DNA of 64,000 nt from NCBI RefSeq assembly GCF_010131535.1, contig NZ_WUBS01000013.1:1-64000 (forward strand). Direction: 5' to 3'. Both the position numbers and the translations under genes were made by a program. The first letter of the stretch is position 1; each line of letters opens with the position of its first letter. Below, piece by piece: positions 31,417-41,169 of the stretch. The notes under the pieces are model-generated. The model saw nothing but the letters and a program-made list of their open reading frames with translations, was not told the DNA's origin and ran no database searches. The stretch comes from Acerihabitans arboris (GTDB lineage Bacteria; Pseudomonadota; Gammaproteobacteria; Enterobacterales; Enterobacteriaceae).

Positions 31417-31436
31417 ATGACATGCTGAAATGACAG
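31417..31436 (-). promoter_or_regulatory. Second, imperfect PhoB-like site
   Basis: Read on the minus strand, CTGTCAT (430-436) is followed by TTCAGC and ATGTCAT (417-423), a second pair of half-sites with a spacing longer than the standard 11-bp period. It lies between the perfect pho box and ugpB and might be part of the promoter region. Confidence 0.4.
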
Positions 31437-31451
31437 AAAAATAACACGATT

Positions 31452-31469
31452 ATGACAGCGGGATGACAG
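31452..31469 (-). promoter_or_regulatory. PhoB box upstream of ugpB
   Basis: On the minus strand, CTGTCAT-CCCG-CTGTCAT forms an 18-bp pho box with two perfect half-sites at 11-bp period, 77-94 bp ahead of the ugpB ATG. PhoB activation of ugp under phosphate starvation is established in E. coli. Confidence 0.85.
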
Positions 31470-31668
31470 CGCGCGACAGACCCTCTGCCCGCCGAACCGA
31501 CACGCAGGCCCGCAAACGCCAAAGCCAACCGGCGGATCGGCTTAACGCCGTCGGTCAATCAGAGGGAAAGCGCGCCAATGAGGTCGTAGCGGGCATGGGG
31601 TTCCTGCCCGCCGAGTAACCGGCCCTCTGCCCACAAAACCAGACAAGCGGGCCCGCATACCCCCGATC

Positions 31669-32388
31669 TCACCCGCCCAGATACGCGCCCCGCACCGCCT
31701 CGTTGGCCAGCAACGCCTCGCCGCTATCCTCCAGCACCACATGCCCGTTCTCCAGCACATAGCCCCGGTCAGCCAGCTTCAGCGCCTGGTTAGCGTTCTG
31801 CTCCACCAGGAATATGGTCATACCCTCCTGGCGCAACTGTTCAATGGTATCGAATATCTGCTGGATGATAATCGGCGCCAGGCCCAGCGATGGCTCGTCC
31901 AGCAACAACAGCCGCGGCTGGCTCATCAACGCCCGGCCGATGGCCAACATCTGCTGCTCGCCCCCGGACATGGTGCCCGCGCGCTGCACCCGTCGCTCCT
32001 GCAAACGCGGGAAAAGCTCAAACACCCGCTCAATCCGCTGCTGATACTGCTGGCGCTCGGCGAAAAAGCCGCCCATCGCCAGGTTCTCCTCCACCGTCAT
32101 ACGCGAAAACACCCGCCGTCCTTCCGGCACGATGGCAATCGAGCCGCGCATAATCCGCGCGGTCGGCCAATCGGTAATATCGCTCCCCTCAAACATGATC
32201 CTGCCCCTTGAGGCGCGCGGATCGCCGCACAGCGTACCCAGCAACGTGGTTTTTCCGGCGCCGTTGGCCCCGATAAGCGTCACGATCTCACCCGGGTTAA
32301 TGTGCAGGCTCACCTCATGCAACGCCTGGATTTTACCGTAATGGGCCGACACCTGGTGCAATGACAACATAGCCGCATCCTTACTCAT
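31669..32388 (-). CDS. livF: Branched-chain amino acid ABC transporter, ATP-binding protein LivF
   Basis: One of the two ATPases of the LIV-I/LS importer of leucine, isoleucine and valine. The 239 residues have Walker A GANGAGKTT at 40-48, MSGGEQQMLAIGRALM as signature, and LLLLDEPSLGLAP as Walker B. VPEGRRVFSRMTVEENLAMG is the family's characteristic stretch. The ATG overlaps the livG stop by one base. Last gene of livKHMGF. Confidence 0.96.
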   Translation of the reverse strand: MSKDAAMLSLHQVSAHYGKIQALHEVSLHINPGEIVTLIGANGAGKTTLLGTLCGDPRASRGRIMFEGSDITDWPTARIMRGSIAIVPEGRRVFSRMTVEENLAMGGFFAERQQYQQRIERVFELFPRLQERRVQRAGTMSGGEQQMLAIGRALMSQPRLLLLDEPSLGLAPIIIQQIFDTIEQLRQEGMTIFLVEQNANQALKLADRGYVLENGHVVLEDSGEALLANEAVRGAYLGG

Positions 32389-33167
32389 CAGGCCTCTCCC
32401 AAATAGGCCCGAATCACGTCCGGGTTATTGCGAATTTCAGCGGGCGTGCCGTTAGCCAACGGCATACCCTGGTTAACCACATAAATGCGATCGGAAATAC
32501 CCATCACCAATTTCATATCATGCTCAATCAGCAGCACCGACACCTGATGCCGCGAACGCAGTTCGGCAATCAACAGGTTCAGCTCGGCGGTCTCATTCGG
32601 GTTCAGCCCGGCGGCCGGCTCATCGAGCATCAGCAGCGACGGACGCGTCACCATGCAACGGGCAATCTCCAGCCGCCGCTGCTGGCCATAGGCCAGGTTG
32701 CCCGCCTGACGGTTAGCCAACTCCAGCAACCCCACGCGCTCCAGCCAGGTGCCGGCATAATCCTGCGCCTCTGCTTCCGCCTGGCGGAAAGCGCGGGTTT
32801 TCAGCAAACCGGCAAAAACGCCGCTTTTAAGATGCTGATGCTGCGCCACCAACAGATTTTCGATAACCGTCATCTCGCGGAATAACCGCACGTGCTGGAA
32901 GGTTCGCACCACGCCCATCCGGGCGATGGTCTGGCCCGGCAGACCTTCCAGATGCCGATCGCGCAGCATAATGGTGCCGCTGGTGGGACGATAAAAACCG
33001 GTCAGGCAGTTGAATACCGTCGTCTTGCCGGCGCCGTTGGGGCCGATAAGCGACACGATTTCGCCGGGAAACAAATCCAGTTCAACCTGGTTAACCGCCA
33101 GCAAACCGCCGAAGCGCATGGTCAACGCTTTAACGGACAACAGGGGCTGCAATGCAGTGGAGGTCAT
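32388..33167 (-). CDS. livG: Branched-chain amino acid ABC transporter, ATP-binding protein LivG
   Basis: Second ATPase of the branched-chain amino acid importer. The 259 residues have Walker [10 protein letters not shown] at 42-50, [20 protein letters not shown] as the Q-loop region, and [13 protein letters not shown] as Walker B; MVTRPS precedes it. It overlaps livM by four bases (ATGA) and livF by one. Confidence 0.96.
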   Translation of the reverse strand: MTSTALQPLLSVKALTMRFGGLLAVNQVELDLFPGEIVSLIGPNGAGKTTVFNCLTGFYRPTSGTIMLRDRHLEGLPGQTIARMGVVRTFQHVRLFREMTVIENLLVAQHQHLKSGVFAGLLKTRAFRQAEAEAQDYAGTWLERVGLLELANRQAGNLAYGQQRRLEIARCMVTRPSLLMLDEPAAGLNPNETAELNLLIAELRSRHQVSVLLIEHDMKLVMGISDRIYVVNQGMPLANGTPAEIRNNPDVIRAYLGEA

Positions 33168-34435
33168 GCCTGCGCTCCTTTACCGGTCTTCATTTTCATC
33201 TGCGGACGTTTCATCGGCAGCAGGCCCTGCGGACGCCAGATCATCATCAGCACCATCAGCGCGCCCAGCAACAGCATGCTGTACTGATTCAAGTCACGCA
33301 TCAGCTCGCGCGATACCACCAGCAGAATGGCCGCCAGGATCACCGCGAACTGCGATCCCATGCCGCCCAATACCACGATGGCCAACACAAAGGCGGATTC
33401 CACGAAGGTAAAGGATTCCGGGCTGACAAACCCCTGGCGCGCGGCAAATAGCGTGCCGGCAAAACCGGCGAACGCCGCGCTGATGGTAAAGGCGGTCAAT
33501 TTGATGCGGGTCGGGCTCAGGCCTAGCGAACGACAGGCGATTTCATCCTCGCGCAGCGCTTCCCAAGCCCGGCCCAGCGGCATGCGCAGCAGACGGTTAA
33601 TCACAAACAAGGTAATAATCACCAATAACAGCGCCACCATATACAAAAAGATAATCCGGTCGCCGGGATCGTAGGTCAGGCCAAAGAAATTATGAAAGGT
33701 ATCCCAGCCGCCGTCGCGCGGGCTGCGGTTAAACTCCAGGCCAAAAAAGGTTGGTTTCGGGATCTGGCTGATGCCGTTCGGCCCGCCGGTGATTTCGGTA
33801 TTGTTAAGCAGCAGGATGCGGACAATCTCGCCAAATCCCAGGGTGACGATCGCCAGGTAGTCGCCGCGCAGCCGCAGCACCGGAAAACCCAGCAACAGCC
33901 CAAAACCGGCGGCAACCAGCCCCGCCAGCGGCAGGCTTTCCCAAAAACCCAGGCCGCAATAGTGATTGAGCAACGCGTAGGTATAGGCGCCGATGGCATA
34001 AAACCCGCCGTAGCCCAGCACCAGCAGGCCGGATAACCCGACCACCACGTTCAGCCCCAGGCCCAGCATCACATAGATAAGCGTCAGGGTAGCGATATCC
34101 ACCGTGCCGCGCGATACCAGGAACGGCCAGGCAATGGCGGCCAGAATCATCACCAGCGCCAGCCACTTCTGGCGCGGCGTGGAGCCGTCGAAGCTCGGCA
34201 GCACCCAGGACGGGCCGCTGATTTTTTTCAGGCTATGCTGGAAAACCGGCCGCAGCAGCTGGAACACGAACACTACCGCGCAGCCGATGCCAATCCAATA
34301 CCAGCGCACTTCGCCCGCGTTGTGCACCACCAGACGGGTGCCTTCCAGGCTAAGACGCATTCCCATCATAAAGGCGGACAGCACCAGCAGCATAAACGCG
34401 CAGAATAGCGCGTTTAACACATGGTTGATCTTCAT
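33164..34435 (-). CDS. livM: Branched-chain amino acid ABC transporter, permease LivM
   Basis: Inner-membrane permease of the LIV system, paired with LivH. The 423 residues have an N-terminal extension with two hydrophobic spans and then the conserved core: [40 protein letters not shown], the [13 protein letters not shown] loop and [16 protein letters not shown] charged C-terminal tail ([13 protein letters not shown]) ends the protein. It overlaps livH and livG by four bases on each side. Confidence 0.95.
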   Translation of the reverse strand: MKINHVLNALFCAFMLLVLSAFMMGMRLSLEGTRLVVHNAGEVRWYWIGIGCAVVFVFQLLRPVFQHSLKKISGPSWVLPSFDGSTPRQKWLALVMILAAIAWPFLVSRGTVDIATLTLIYVMLGLGLNVVVGLSGLLVLGYGGFYAIGAYTYALLNHYCGLGFWESLPLAGLVAAGFGLLLGFPVLRLRGDYLAIVTLGFGEIVRILLLNNTEITGGPNGISQIPKPTFFGLEFNRSPRDGGWDTFHNFFGLTYDPGDRIIFLYMVALLLVIITLFVINRLLRMPLGRAWEALREDEIACRSLGLSPTRIKLTAFTISAAFAGFAGTLFAARQGFVSPESFTFVESAFVLAIVVLGGMGSQFAVILAAILLVVSRELMRDLNQYSMLLLGALMVLMMIWRPQGLLPMKRPQMKMKTGKGAQA

Positions 34436-35358
34436 ACCTTCTCAACCTCCGGACGGCCGAGGATACCGGTGGGCAATACCAGCAGCACCACGATCAGCAG
34501 GGCGAACGAAACCACGTCTTTATATTCGCTGCTCAGGTAGGCCGAGGTCAGGGCCTCCGCCACGCCCAGGATCAGCCCGCCCAGCATCGCGCCGGGGATA
34601 CTGCCGATACCGCCCAGCACCGCGGCGGTAAACGCCTTCATGCCGGCCATAAAGCCGATATAGGGATTGATAACGCCATAAAACTGGCCCAGCAGCACGC
34701 CGGCCACCGCCGCCATCGCCGCGCCGATCACAAACGTCAGCGAGATCACCCGGTCGGTACTGATGCCCAGCAGGCTGGCCATTTTTAAGTCTTCCGCGCA
34801 GGCGCGGCAGGCGCGGCCCATGCGTGAATAGCGGATAAACAACGTCAGGGCCAGCATGGCGACAAACGTCACCGCCCAGATGGTGAACTGCATGGTGCTG
34901 ATGCTGGTGACAAAGCCGTTGCTTTCGCCCAGCACCCATTGGCCGCTGGCCAGGCTTGGCAGCGCCAGATCCCGGGAACCCTGCGTCAGGCTGACGTAGT
35001 TCTGCAGGAAAATCGACATGCCGATGGCGGAGATCAGGGCAATCAGGCGCTTGGAGGAGCGCACCGGTTTGTAGGCTACCCGTTCGATACTCCAGCCGTA
35101 GGCGCTGGCAATCACAATCGCGGCGATAAACCCGGCGCCGATCAACAACCAGCCGGCATCGATGCCCATCATCATCAACGCGGCAATGACGATAAAGGAG
35201 ACATAGCTACCGATCATATAGACTTCGCCATGGGCGAAGTTAATCATGCCGATAATGCCGTAAACCATGGTGTAGCCAATGGCAATCAATGCATAGGTGC
35301 TGCCCAACGTCAGGCCGTTGAACAACTGCTGCATAAAATAAAGGAACTGCTCGGACAT
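34432..35358 (-). CDS. livH: Branched-chain amino acid ABC transporter, permease LivH
   Basis: Inner-membrane permease of the LIV system. The 308 residues contain family marks: [49 protein letters not shown] (EAA-like loop) and [19 protein letters not shown]. It starts the permease/ATPase part of the operon, 79 bp downstream of livK. Confidence 0.96.
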   Translation of the reverse strand: MSEQFLYFMQQLFNGLTLGSTYALIAIGYTMVYGIIGMINFAHGEVYMIGSYVSFIVIAALMMMGIDAGWLLIGAGFIAAIVIASAYGWSIERVAYKPVRSSKRLIALISAIGMSIFLQNYVSLTQGSRDLALPSLASGQWVLGESNGFVTSISTMQFTIWAVTFVAMLALTLFIRYSRMGRACRACAEDLKMASLLGISTDRVISLTFVIGAAMAAVAGVLLGQFYGVINPYIGFMAGMKAFTAAVLGGIGSIPGAMLGGLILGVAEALTSAYLSSEYKDVVSFALLIVVLLVLPTGILGRPEVEKV

Positions 35359-35437
35359 ACCTTAACCTTCGTAGTCGCTCCCGGTGACCTCAGGCCACCG
35401 GGAGCGGCGATATTTTAAACCAGGGAGGAACGGCAGA

Positions 35438-36547
<1,110 letters not shown>

Positions 36548-36949
36548 CCACTGTTCTCCGTTTTTTGTTGTGTTTGCTGCCTGTTTTTCAGCCGGCTTTA
36601 CACCGCCATTTGGTATTTTTATTATAAGTAATAATGCTTTAGCCTTCAGAATCTGAAGATTATATAATAAACTTTTATTTTTCATATTATTAAACAGAAA
36701 TATTATGCTGTAAATCAACTTATACTTTCAGAAATAACCTGCATGGACAGCACAAAATAATGATATTATTATCGGTATTTCCAGCAACTTCTAGCGTGTC
36801 GTGCTGTGTTATAGTATTCAGGAAGATCCTTTACCCGGAATTAGTGTGATAGGCATCACTTTTTACCATGTTTGCCCCTAGCAAGATTTACACAATCTTT
36901 TGTCAACAAATTCGCTACATTATTTTTTTCGTCTTAAGTGATTACACGC
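36548..36949. other. AT-rich regulatory region between livK and panM
   Basis: No gene is seen in these 402 bases. The half nearest livK carries a candidate minus-strand promoter, TTGATT (713-718) and TTTAAT (689-694) with an 18-bp spacer, and a long leader of about 140 bases before livK. Lrp and leucine control of liv genes is known from E. coli; the AT-rich tracts would suit Lrp, but no single site can be called. The short leader of panM is at the right end. Confidence 0.5.
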
Positions 36950-37351
36950 ATGAAATTGACTATTGAACAGTTATTCCGTTTTACGCCGCAAGATCTGATT
37001 GATTTGGCGAAGATTTGGCCAAATACCGATATCGCCGCGCTTAATGTCCGGCTGTCAGGTTCGTACGCGGTATTCGCCGCCCGGTTTAACGACCGGCTGC
37101 TGGGCGCGGTGCAGGTGATCATTGATAACGAGTGGAACGAAGGACGCCTGGTGGCGCCGATGGTGCGCCAGGTAACCCGCCGCCGGGGCGTCGGGCTCTA
37201 TTTGTTCACTGAAGCGCAGCGGCTGTTGCCTGAAATCAATCATTGGTGGCTGGGTAATAACCAGCCCTTCGAAGACGTGGTGGTGATGGCGCAGTTTATG
37301 GCCGCCTGCGGTTTTTGCCAGGAGCCGGACGGCTGGCACAAACGTCGCTAA
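36950..37351 (+). CDS. panM: PanD regulatory factor PanM (GNAT fold)
   Basis: PanM (PanZ) is a GNAT-type protein that binds pro-PanD, triggers its self-cleavage and mediates coenzyme A feedback on pantothenate synthesis. ATG at 36950 gives 133 residues. MKLTIEQLFRFTPQDLIDLA, ARFNDRLLGAVQV, the acyl-CoA-binding REVTRRRGVG-like segment (here RQVTRRRGVGLYLFTEAQ) and the C-terminal WHKRR align with E. coli PanM (127 residues). It lies between livK and rpoH as in E. coli. Confidence 0.9.
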   Translation: MKLTIEQLFRFTPQDLIDLAKIWPNTDIAALNVRLSGSYAVFAARFNDRLLGAVQVIIDNEWNEGRLVAPMVRQVTRRRGVGLYLFTEAQRLLPEINHWWLGNNQPFEDVVVMAQFMAACGFCQEPDGWHKRR

Positions 37352-37516
37352 GGCCGGCCGGTTCCAGCGGTATAATGGATAACCTAGACGGCATGGCATA
37401 ATGCCGCCCCGGGTATTTATATTGCATCAGGAATGTAGAGGACTAGCGCCGCTGTAATATAAACGCGGCCTTTATGCCAGCGGACATATTTTGAAAAAAA
37501 ATCACTCTCATTTTAC

Positions 37517-38038
37517 TTAGGTTAATGTGATCTGCTTGCTTAAATCCAATGGCTCCCGCTCCAGCGTTTCCTGAACGAGAGGCAAAGGTTCAGCCTGGAC
37601 GGGGGTATTTATGTTTTTATATTCTCGCATTGGGCCAGGATAGATTCCGGTGAAACGTCTGGGCGAGAACGTCGTCGATAAATTATCCTGCGGTGCCCGA
37701 TGGTGATGCTGTTGCGGATGATCAGGTATATCATAAACCCTGTACGGGCATAATGAGAGGTTGGTTGGCTTATGCATCGGCATACCCTGGGCCGGGTCCC
37801 CATATTGGATAACCGGCGCAATGTATGTATTGTATGCCGGTCCGTAAACTATAGCCGAATTGACAGGATAATAGTTCATATTTTGGTAATACTGGCTCCA
37901 TTGCCGGTAACAGGGTGGATTTCGCGCGGCAAGCAATCTGCCGGCCAGTAGTGGATTGCGCTCAATAATGCTGCCGGCTGCGGACCTTATAGCGGCGCAT
38001 TGGTTGCTTGAGGAAACGCCCCTATTTATATTTTCCAT
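37517..38038 (-). CDS. Orphan protein, 173 aa, Tyr/Pro-rich, ending in PLDLSKQ
   Basis: Not recognised. The start is well supported: GGGAG six bases before the ATG at 38038. The sequence is polar and rich in Tyr, Asn, Pro and Gln (WSQYYQNMNYYPVNSAIVYG, then YNTYIAPVIQYGD) with little sign of a globular fold and no transmembrane span. The last residues include PLDLSK, the pattern that binds eukaryotic CtBP corepressors; in a sequence this short chance is possible. It occupies the position of livJ between panM and rpoH and sits in AT-rich flanks, so it looks acquired. A secreted effector or a surface-exposed disordered protein is possible; no secretion signal can be identified by reading. Confidence 0.55.
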   Translation of the reverse strand: MENINRGVSSSNQCAAIRSAAGSIIERNPLLAGRLLAARNPPCYRQWSQYYQNMNYYPVNSAIVYGPAYNTYIAPVIQYGDPAQGMPMHKPTNLSLCPYRVYDIPDHPQQHHHRAPQDNLSTTFSPRRFTGIYPGPMREYKNINTPVQAEPLPLVQETLEREPLDLSKQITLT

Positions 38039-38400
38039 TTAATCTCCCGGTGATTTTTATTATTGGCATAGTAAGATGTTATAAATAAACTTTGACTAAC
38101 TTTGCCGTCCAAGTTTATCTACTCCCGGCGCGATGATAAAGCCGCTCTCGTTTAATAAGAACCTGAAGATTACTGAATATATCAAAAGACTATTTTTTTT
38201 CGGATTATTATTAATAAAAATAATTTTAATCATTACGCACAAAGAAAATATAATTTAATTTTAACTTTCCACTAAATACAGTGCGATTAATTTTTAAGAA
38301 ATAATATTTAATGAGGCATCACCGGCGGCGCTGGAAGTGCATATAAGAACGGCCGGTATATACCGGCCGTTTGAAATATTAGTTAATTAACAATACCCTG
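38039..38400. other. AT-rich spacer between the orphan gene and rpoH
   Basis: No gene is seen. The DNA is very AT-rich (38200-38310 especially) and probably carries the minus-strand promoter of the orphan gene. Its left end next to rpoH holds the rpoH terminator. Confidence 0.6.
38348..38371 (-). terminator. Intrinsic terminator of rpoH
   Basis: ACGGCCGGTA and TACCGGCCGT form a perfect stem around a two-base centre, about 30 bp after the rpoH stop on the minus strand; TTCTTATAT follows. The stem is strong and the T-run short. Confidence 0.75.
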
Positions 38401-39258
38401 TCAGGATTCTATCGCCAGGCGCATTTTTTTCATGGCGTTCTTCTCCAGCTGGCGCACACGCTCCGCCGACACGCCATACTTATCGGCCAATTCCTGCAGC
38501 GTGGATTTATTGTCGTCGTCAAGCCAGCGGGCGCGGATAATGTGTTGGCTGCGTTCGTCCAGCCCTTCCAGCGCTACGCTGAGCTTATCCGCCGCGTGGT
38601 CGTCCCAGTTATCCTCTTCAATGCCGTCGGCAAAATCGGAAGATTTGTCCTGCAGGTACAGCATCGGGGACATCGCCTGCCCGTCACGGGCTTCTTCATC
38701 CGGCGCGGGGTCGAAGGTCATATCCTGCGCGGCCATGCGTGATTCCATTTCACGCACATCCTTGCTGGTCACGCCCAGGGTCTTGGCCACCATTTCCACT
38801 TCGTCCTGGTTAAACCATCCCAGGCGCTGCTTGCTTTTACGCAGGTTGAAGAACAGCTTACGCTGCGCCTTGGTGGTGGCAACCTTCACGATGCGCCAGT
38901 TGCGCAGTACATATTCGTGGATTTCAGCTTTAATCCAATGTACGGCAAAAGAGACCAGGCGCACCCCGACTTCAGGATTAAAGCGGCGAACCGCCTTCAT
39001 CAGCCCGATGTTGCCTTCCTGGATCAGGTCAGCCTGCGGCAGGCCATAACCGGAATAATTACGCGCAATATGAACGACAAAGCGCAGGTGTGACAGGATC
39101 AGCCGCTTGGCCGCTTCCAGATCGCCCTGATAATGCAGTTGTTCAGCCAGTGACTGCTCTTCCTCCGCCGTAAGCATAGGATAGGCGTTGGCTGCCCGAA
39201 TGTAGGCCTCCAGACTGCCTTGGGGAACCAGGGCCAAAGCTTGCATATCTTTAATCAT
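38401..39258 (-). CDS. rpoH: RNA polymerase sigma factor RpoH (sigma 32)
   Basis: Heat-shock sigma factor that directs RNA polymerase to chaperone and protease promoters. The 285 residues have region 1.2/2 ([40 protein letters not shown]), the RpoH-box QRKLFFNLR at 132-140 that DnaK/FtsH control depends on, and the region 4 helix-turn-helix ([20 protein letters not shown]). It follows ftsYEX as in E. coli. Confidence 0.97.
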   Translation of the reverse strand: MIKDMQALALVPQGSLEAYIRAANAYPMLTAEEEQSLAEQLHYQGDLEAAKRLILSHLRFVVHIARNYSGYGLPQADLIQEGNIGLMKAVRRFNPEVGVRLVSFAVHWIKAEIHEYVLRNWRIVKVATTKAQRKLFFNLRKSKQRLGWFNQDEVEMVAKTLGVTSKDVREMESRMAAQDMTFDPAPDEEARDGQAMSPMLYLQDKSSDFADGIEEDNWDDHAADKLSVALEGLDERSQHIIRARWLDDDNKSTLQELADKYGVSAERVRQLEKNAMKKMRLAIES

Positions 39259-39456
39259 TCAAGTCCTCTCGTAACATGTTCTGCCGCTGCCTGCCTGATG
39301 GCGTACCCGGTTGATGGGTTGGCTTAATATCAGATAGCCAATAGTGAGACCGGGGATGAACACCTTAGTTCATTGCCATTTTTAGCCCACGGCTATTTTA
39401 GTCCATAACCATAATCTACGGGGATCAGCTAGTGCGGTCGCAACATCCAATGCCCT

Positions 39457-39465
39457 ATTATAACA
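39457..39465 (-). promoter_or_regulatory. Candidate extended -10 promoter for rpoH
   Basis: The minus strand reads TGTTATAAT: a TGn extension followed by a consensus -10 TATAAT, just after the ftsX stop. No good -35 is at the right distance, as is common for extended -10 promoters. It would give a leader of about 190 bases before the rpoH ATG. Additional promoters (for sigma E) exist in E. coli rpoH but I could not identify them here. Confidence 0.5.
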
Positions 39466-39473
39466 AAAAAACG

Positions 39474-40466
39474 TTACTGGGGTGTAAAACGGCGTAAATG
39501 CTGTACTGTCGCCAGCCAGGCGGCCACCCAGCCTATCATGGCGGAAATCAGCAGCAGCAGCAGCGTCTCTTCCCAGTCCAGCCCGTGCAGCGCAAAGGAG
39601 GTGCCGAATACCGCGGCGACCTTAGCCACCACCGACTCCAGCCGCCAGACCAGGGTTTCCGACAGGATCAGCGACAGGATCGCCCCCCCCAGGCCCAGCA
39701 GCGCGCCGCCGTTAAGAAACGGCCGCAGGATAAAGCCGTCGGTGGCGCCCAGCAGCTTCATTACGTTAATGGTTTCGCGCCGGCTGAAAATACTCAGCCT
39801 GATGCTGTTACCGATAACCAGGAACACCGCGATAATCATCAGCAGCCCGATGATGGCGGCGACTTGCCCCACCAGCCCGGTCAAGGCCGCCAGGCGGGCA
39901 AACCAGCTATCATCCATGCGCACCTCGCTTACCCCCGGCACCGCCGCGACCCGGTCACGCAGGGTCTTGAGGGTGTCGGCGCTCTGGAAATCCAGTTTAG
40001 GCGTAATAATGGCCACCGCCGGCAACGGATTCTCTTCCAGCATATCCAGCGCGCCGCCAAAGCCTGACCAGTTGCGGAATTCCCCCATCGCCTCCTCGCG
40101 GGACAGGTAGTTGACCTTTTCCACGCCGGCTTCCTGCTTGAGGCGATCGAGCACCTTAAGCGCCGCGTCGTCATCCAGGGCTTTGTCCAGGTAGATGGTC
40201 AACTGCGGCGTGGGATACCATTGTTCCGCCGCCTGGCTGACATTTTTCCATACCAGGTAACATACGCTAGGCAAGGTCAACGAAATGGCAATTACCGCAA
40301 TAGTTAATAGCGTCGCCAGGGGCTGCAGGCGCAAATCCGCCAGGGCGTTTTTCCAGGCATAGGACCACTGTTCACGCCAGCCGCCCTGCAGCGCCTTGCT
40401 TTTGCTCTTGCCCGTGACCGGCTTGGCGCCGCGCGCGCCCTTGGGTCGGTTAAGTTTATTGGCCAT
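39474..40466 (-). CDS. ftsX: Cell-division ABC transporter-like protein FtsX
   Basis: FtsX is the membrane partner of FtsE; together they activate septal peptidoglycan hydrolases through EnvC. The 330 residues have a basic N-terminus, four transmembrane spans and a periplasmic loop (residues about 95-205) between the first two. [21 protein letters not shown] is conserved. It overlaps ftsE by 11 bp as in E. coli. Confidence 0.95.
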   Translation of the reverse strand: MANKLNRPKGARGAKPVTGKSKSKALQGGWREQWSYAWKNALADLRLQPLATLLTIAVIAISLTLPSVCYLVWKNVSQAAEQWYPTPQLTIYLDKALDDDAALKVLDRLKQEAGVEKVNYLSREEAMGEFRNWSGFGGALDMLEENPLPAVAIITPKLDFQSADTLKTLRDRVAAVPGVSEVRMDDSWFARLAALTGLVGQVAAIIGLLMIIAVFLVIGNSIRLSIFSRRETINVMKLLGATDGFILRPFLNGGALLGLGGAILSLILSETLVWRLESVVAKVAAVFGTSFALHGLDWEETLLLLLISAMIGWVAAWLATVQHLRRFTPQ

Positions 40467-41124
40467 CTGCGCCCCCGTCTAGCCTGCCCTGGCTGAGGGA
40501 CATGATACGATAGCGCCGCCGGGCGATCAGGCTCAGGTCATGGGTGGCCATCAATACCGTCACCCCGACCCGGTTAAATTCCTCGAACAAGCGTAAAATT
40601 TCCTCCGACAGGGCGTCGTCCAGGTTACCGGTAGGCTCATCCGCCAGCAGCACCGCGGGTTTGTTCACCACCGCCCGGGCAATGCCGACGCGCTGCTGCT
40701 CTCCGCCCGACAGCTGGATGGGGAAATTACGCGCCTTATCCAGCAGGCCGACCTTGTCCAGCGCCGCCGAAACGCGGCGCCGGATATCCTCGACGCTGGC
40801 GCCGGCGATAATCAGCGGCATCGCCACATTGTCATAGACGGTGCGATCGAGCAGCAGATGGTGATCCTGGAAGATCATGCCGATCTGGCGACGTAAAAAA
40901 GGCACCTCGCCATTTTTCAGGCGGCTGATGTCGTGGCCGCCAAAAAAGATATGACCCGCGCTAGGCCGTTCAATACCGCATATCAGTTTCAGCAGGGTGC
41001 TTTTCCCCGCGCCTGAATGGCCGGTCAGAAAGGCCATCTCGGCCGGACGAAGATGAAAATTGACACTTTGCAGCGCCTGTCGTCCGCCAAGATACGCTTT
41101 GCTGACGTGTTCAAAGCGAATCAT
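40456..41124 (-). CDS. ftsE: Cell-division ATP-binding protein FtsE
   Basis: The ATPase of the FtsEX complex at the divisome. ATG at 41124 gives 222 residues, identical in length to E. coli FtsE, and starts [20 protein letters not shown]. Walker [10 protein letters not shown] is at 35-43; [17 protein letters not shown] and [12 protein letters not shown] follow. The longer in-frame start would add 15 residues that do not resemble the family. Middle gene of ftsYEX. Confidence 0.97.
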   Translation of the reverse strand: MIRFEHVSKAYLGGRQALQSVNFHLRPAEMAFLTGHSGAGKSTLLKLICGIERPSAGHIFFGGHDISRLKNGEVPFLRRQIGMIFQDHHLLLDRTVYDNVAMPLIIAGASVEDIRRRVSAALDKVGLLDKARNFPIQLSGGEQQRVGIARAVVNKPAVLLADEPTGNLDDALSEEILRLFEEFNRVGVTVLMATHDLSLIARRRYRIMSLSQGRLDGGADGQ

Positions 41125-41169
41125 CCTAATTAATCCTCTCGGGCAAAATGAGCCCTCTTGGGCAACCAA

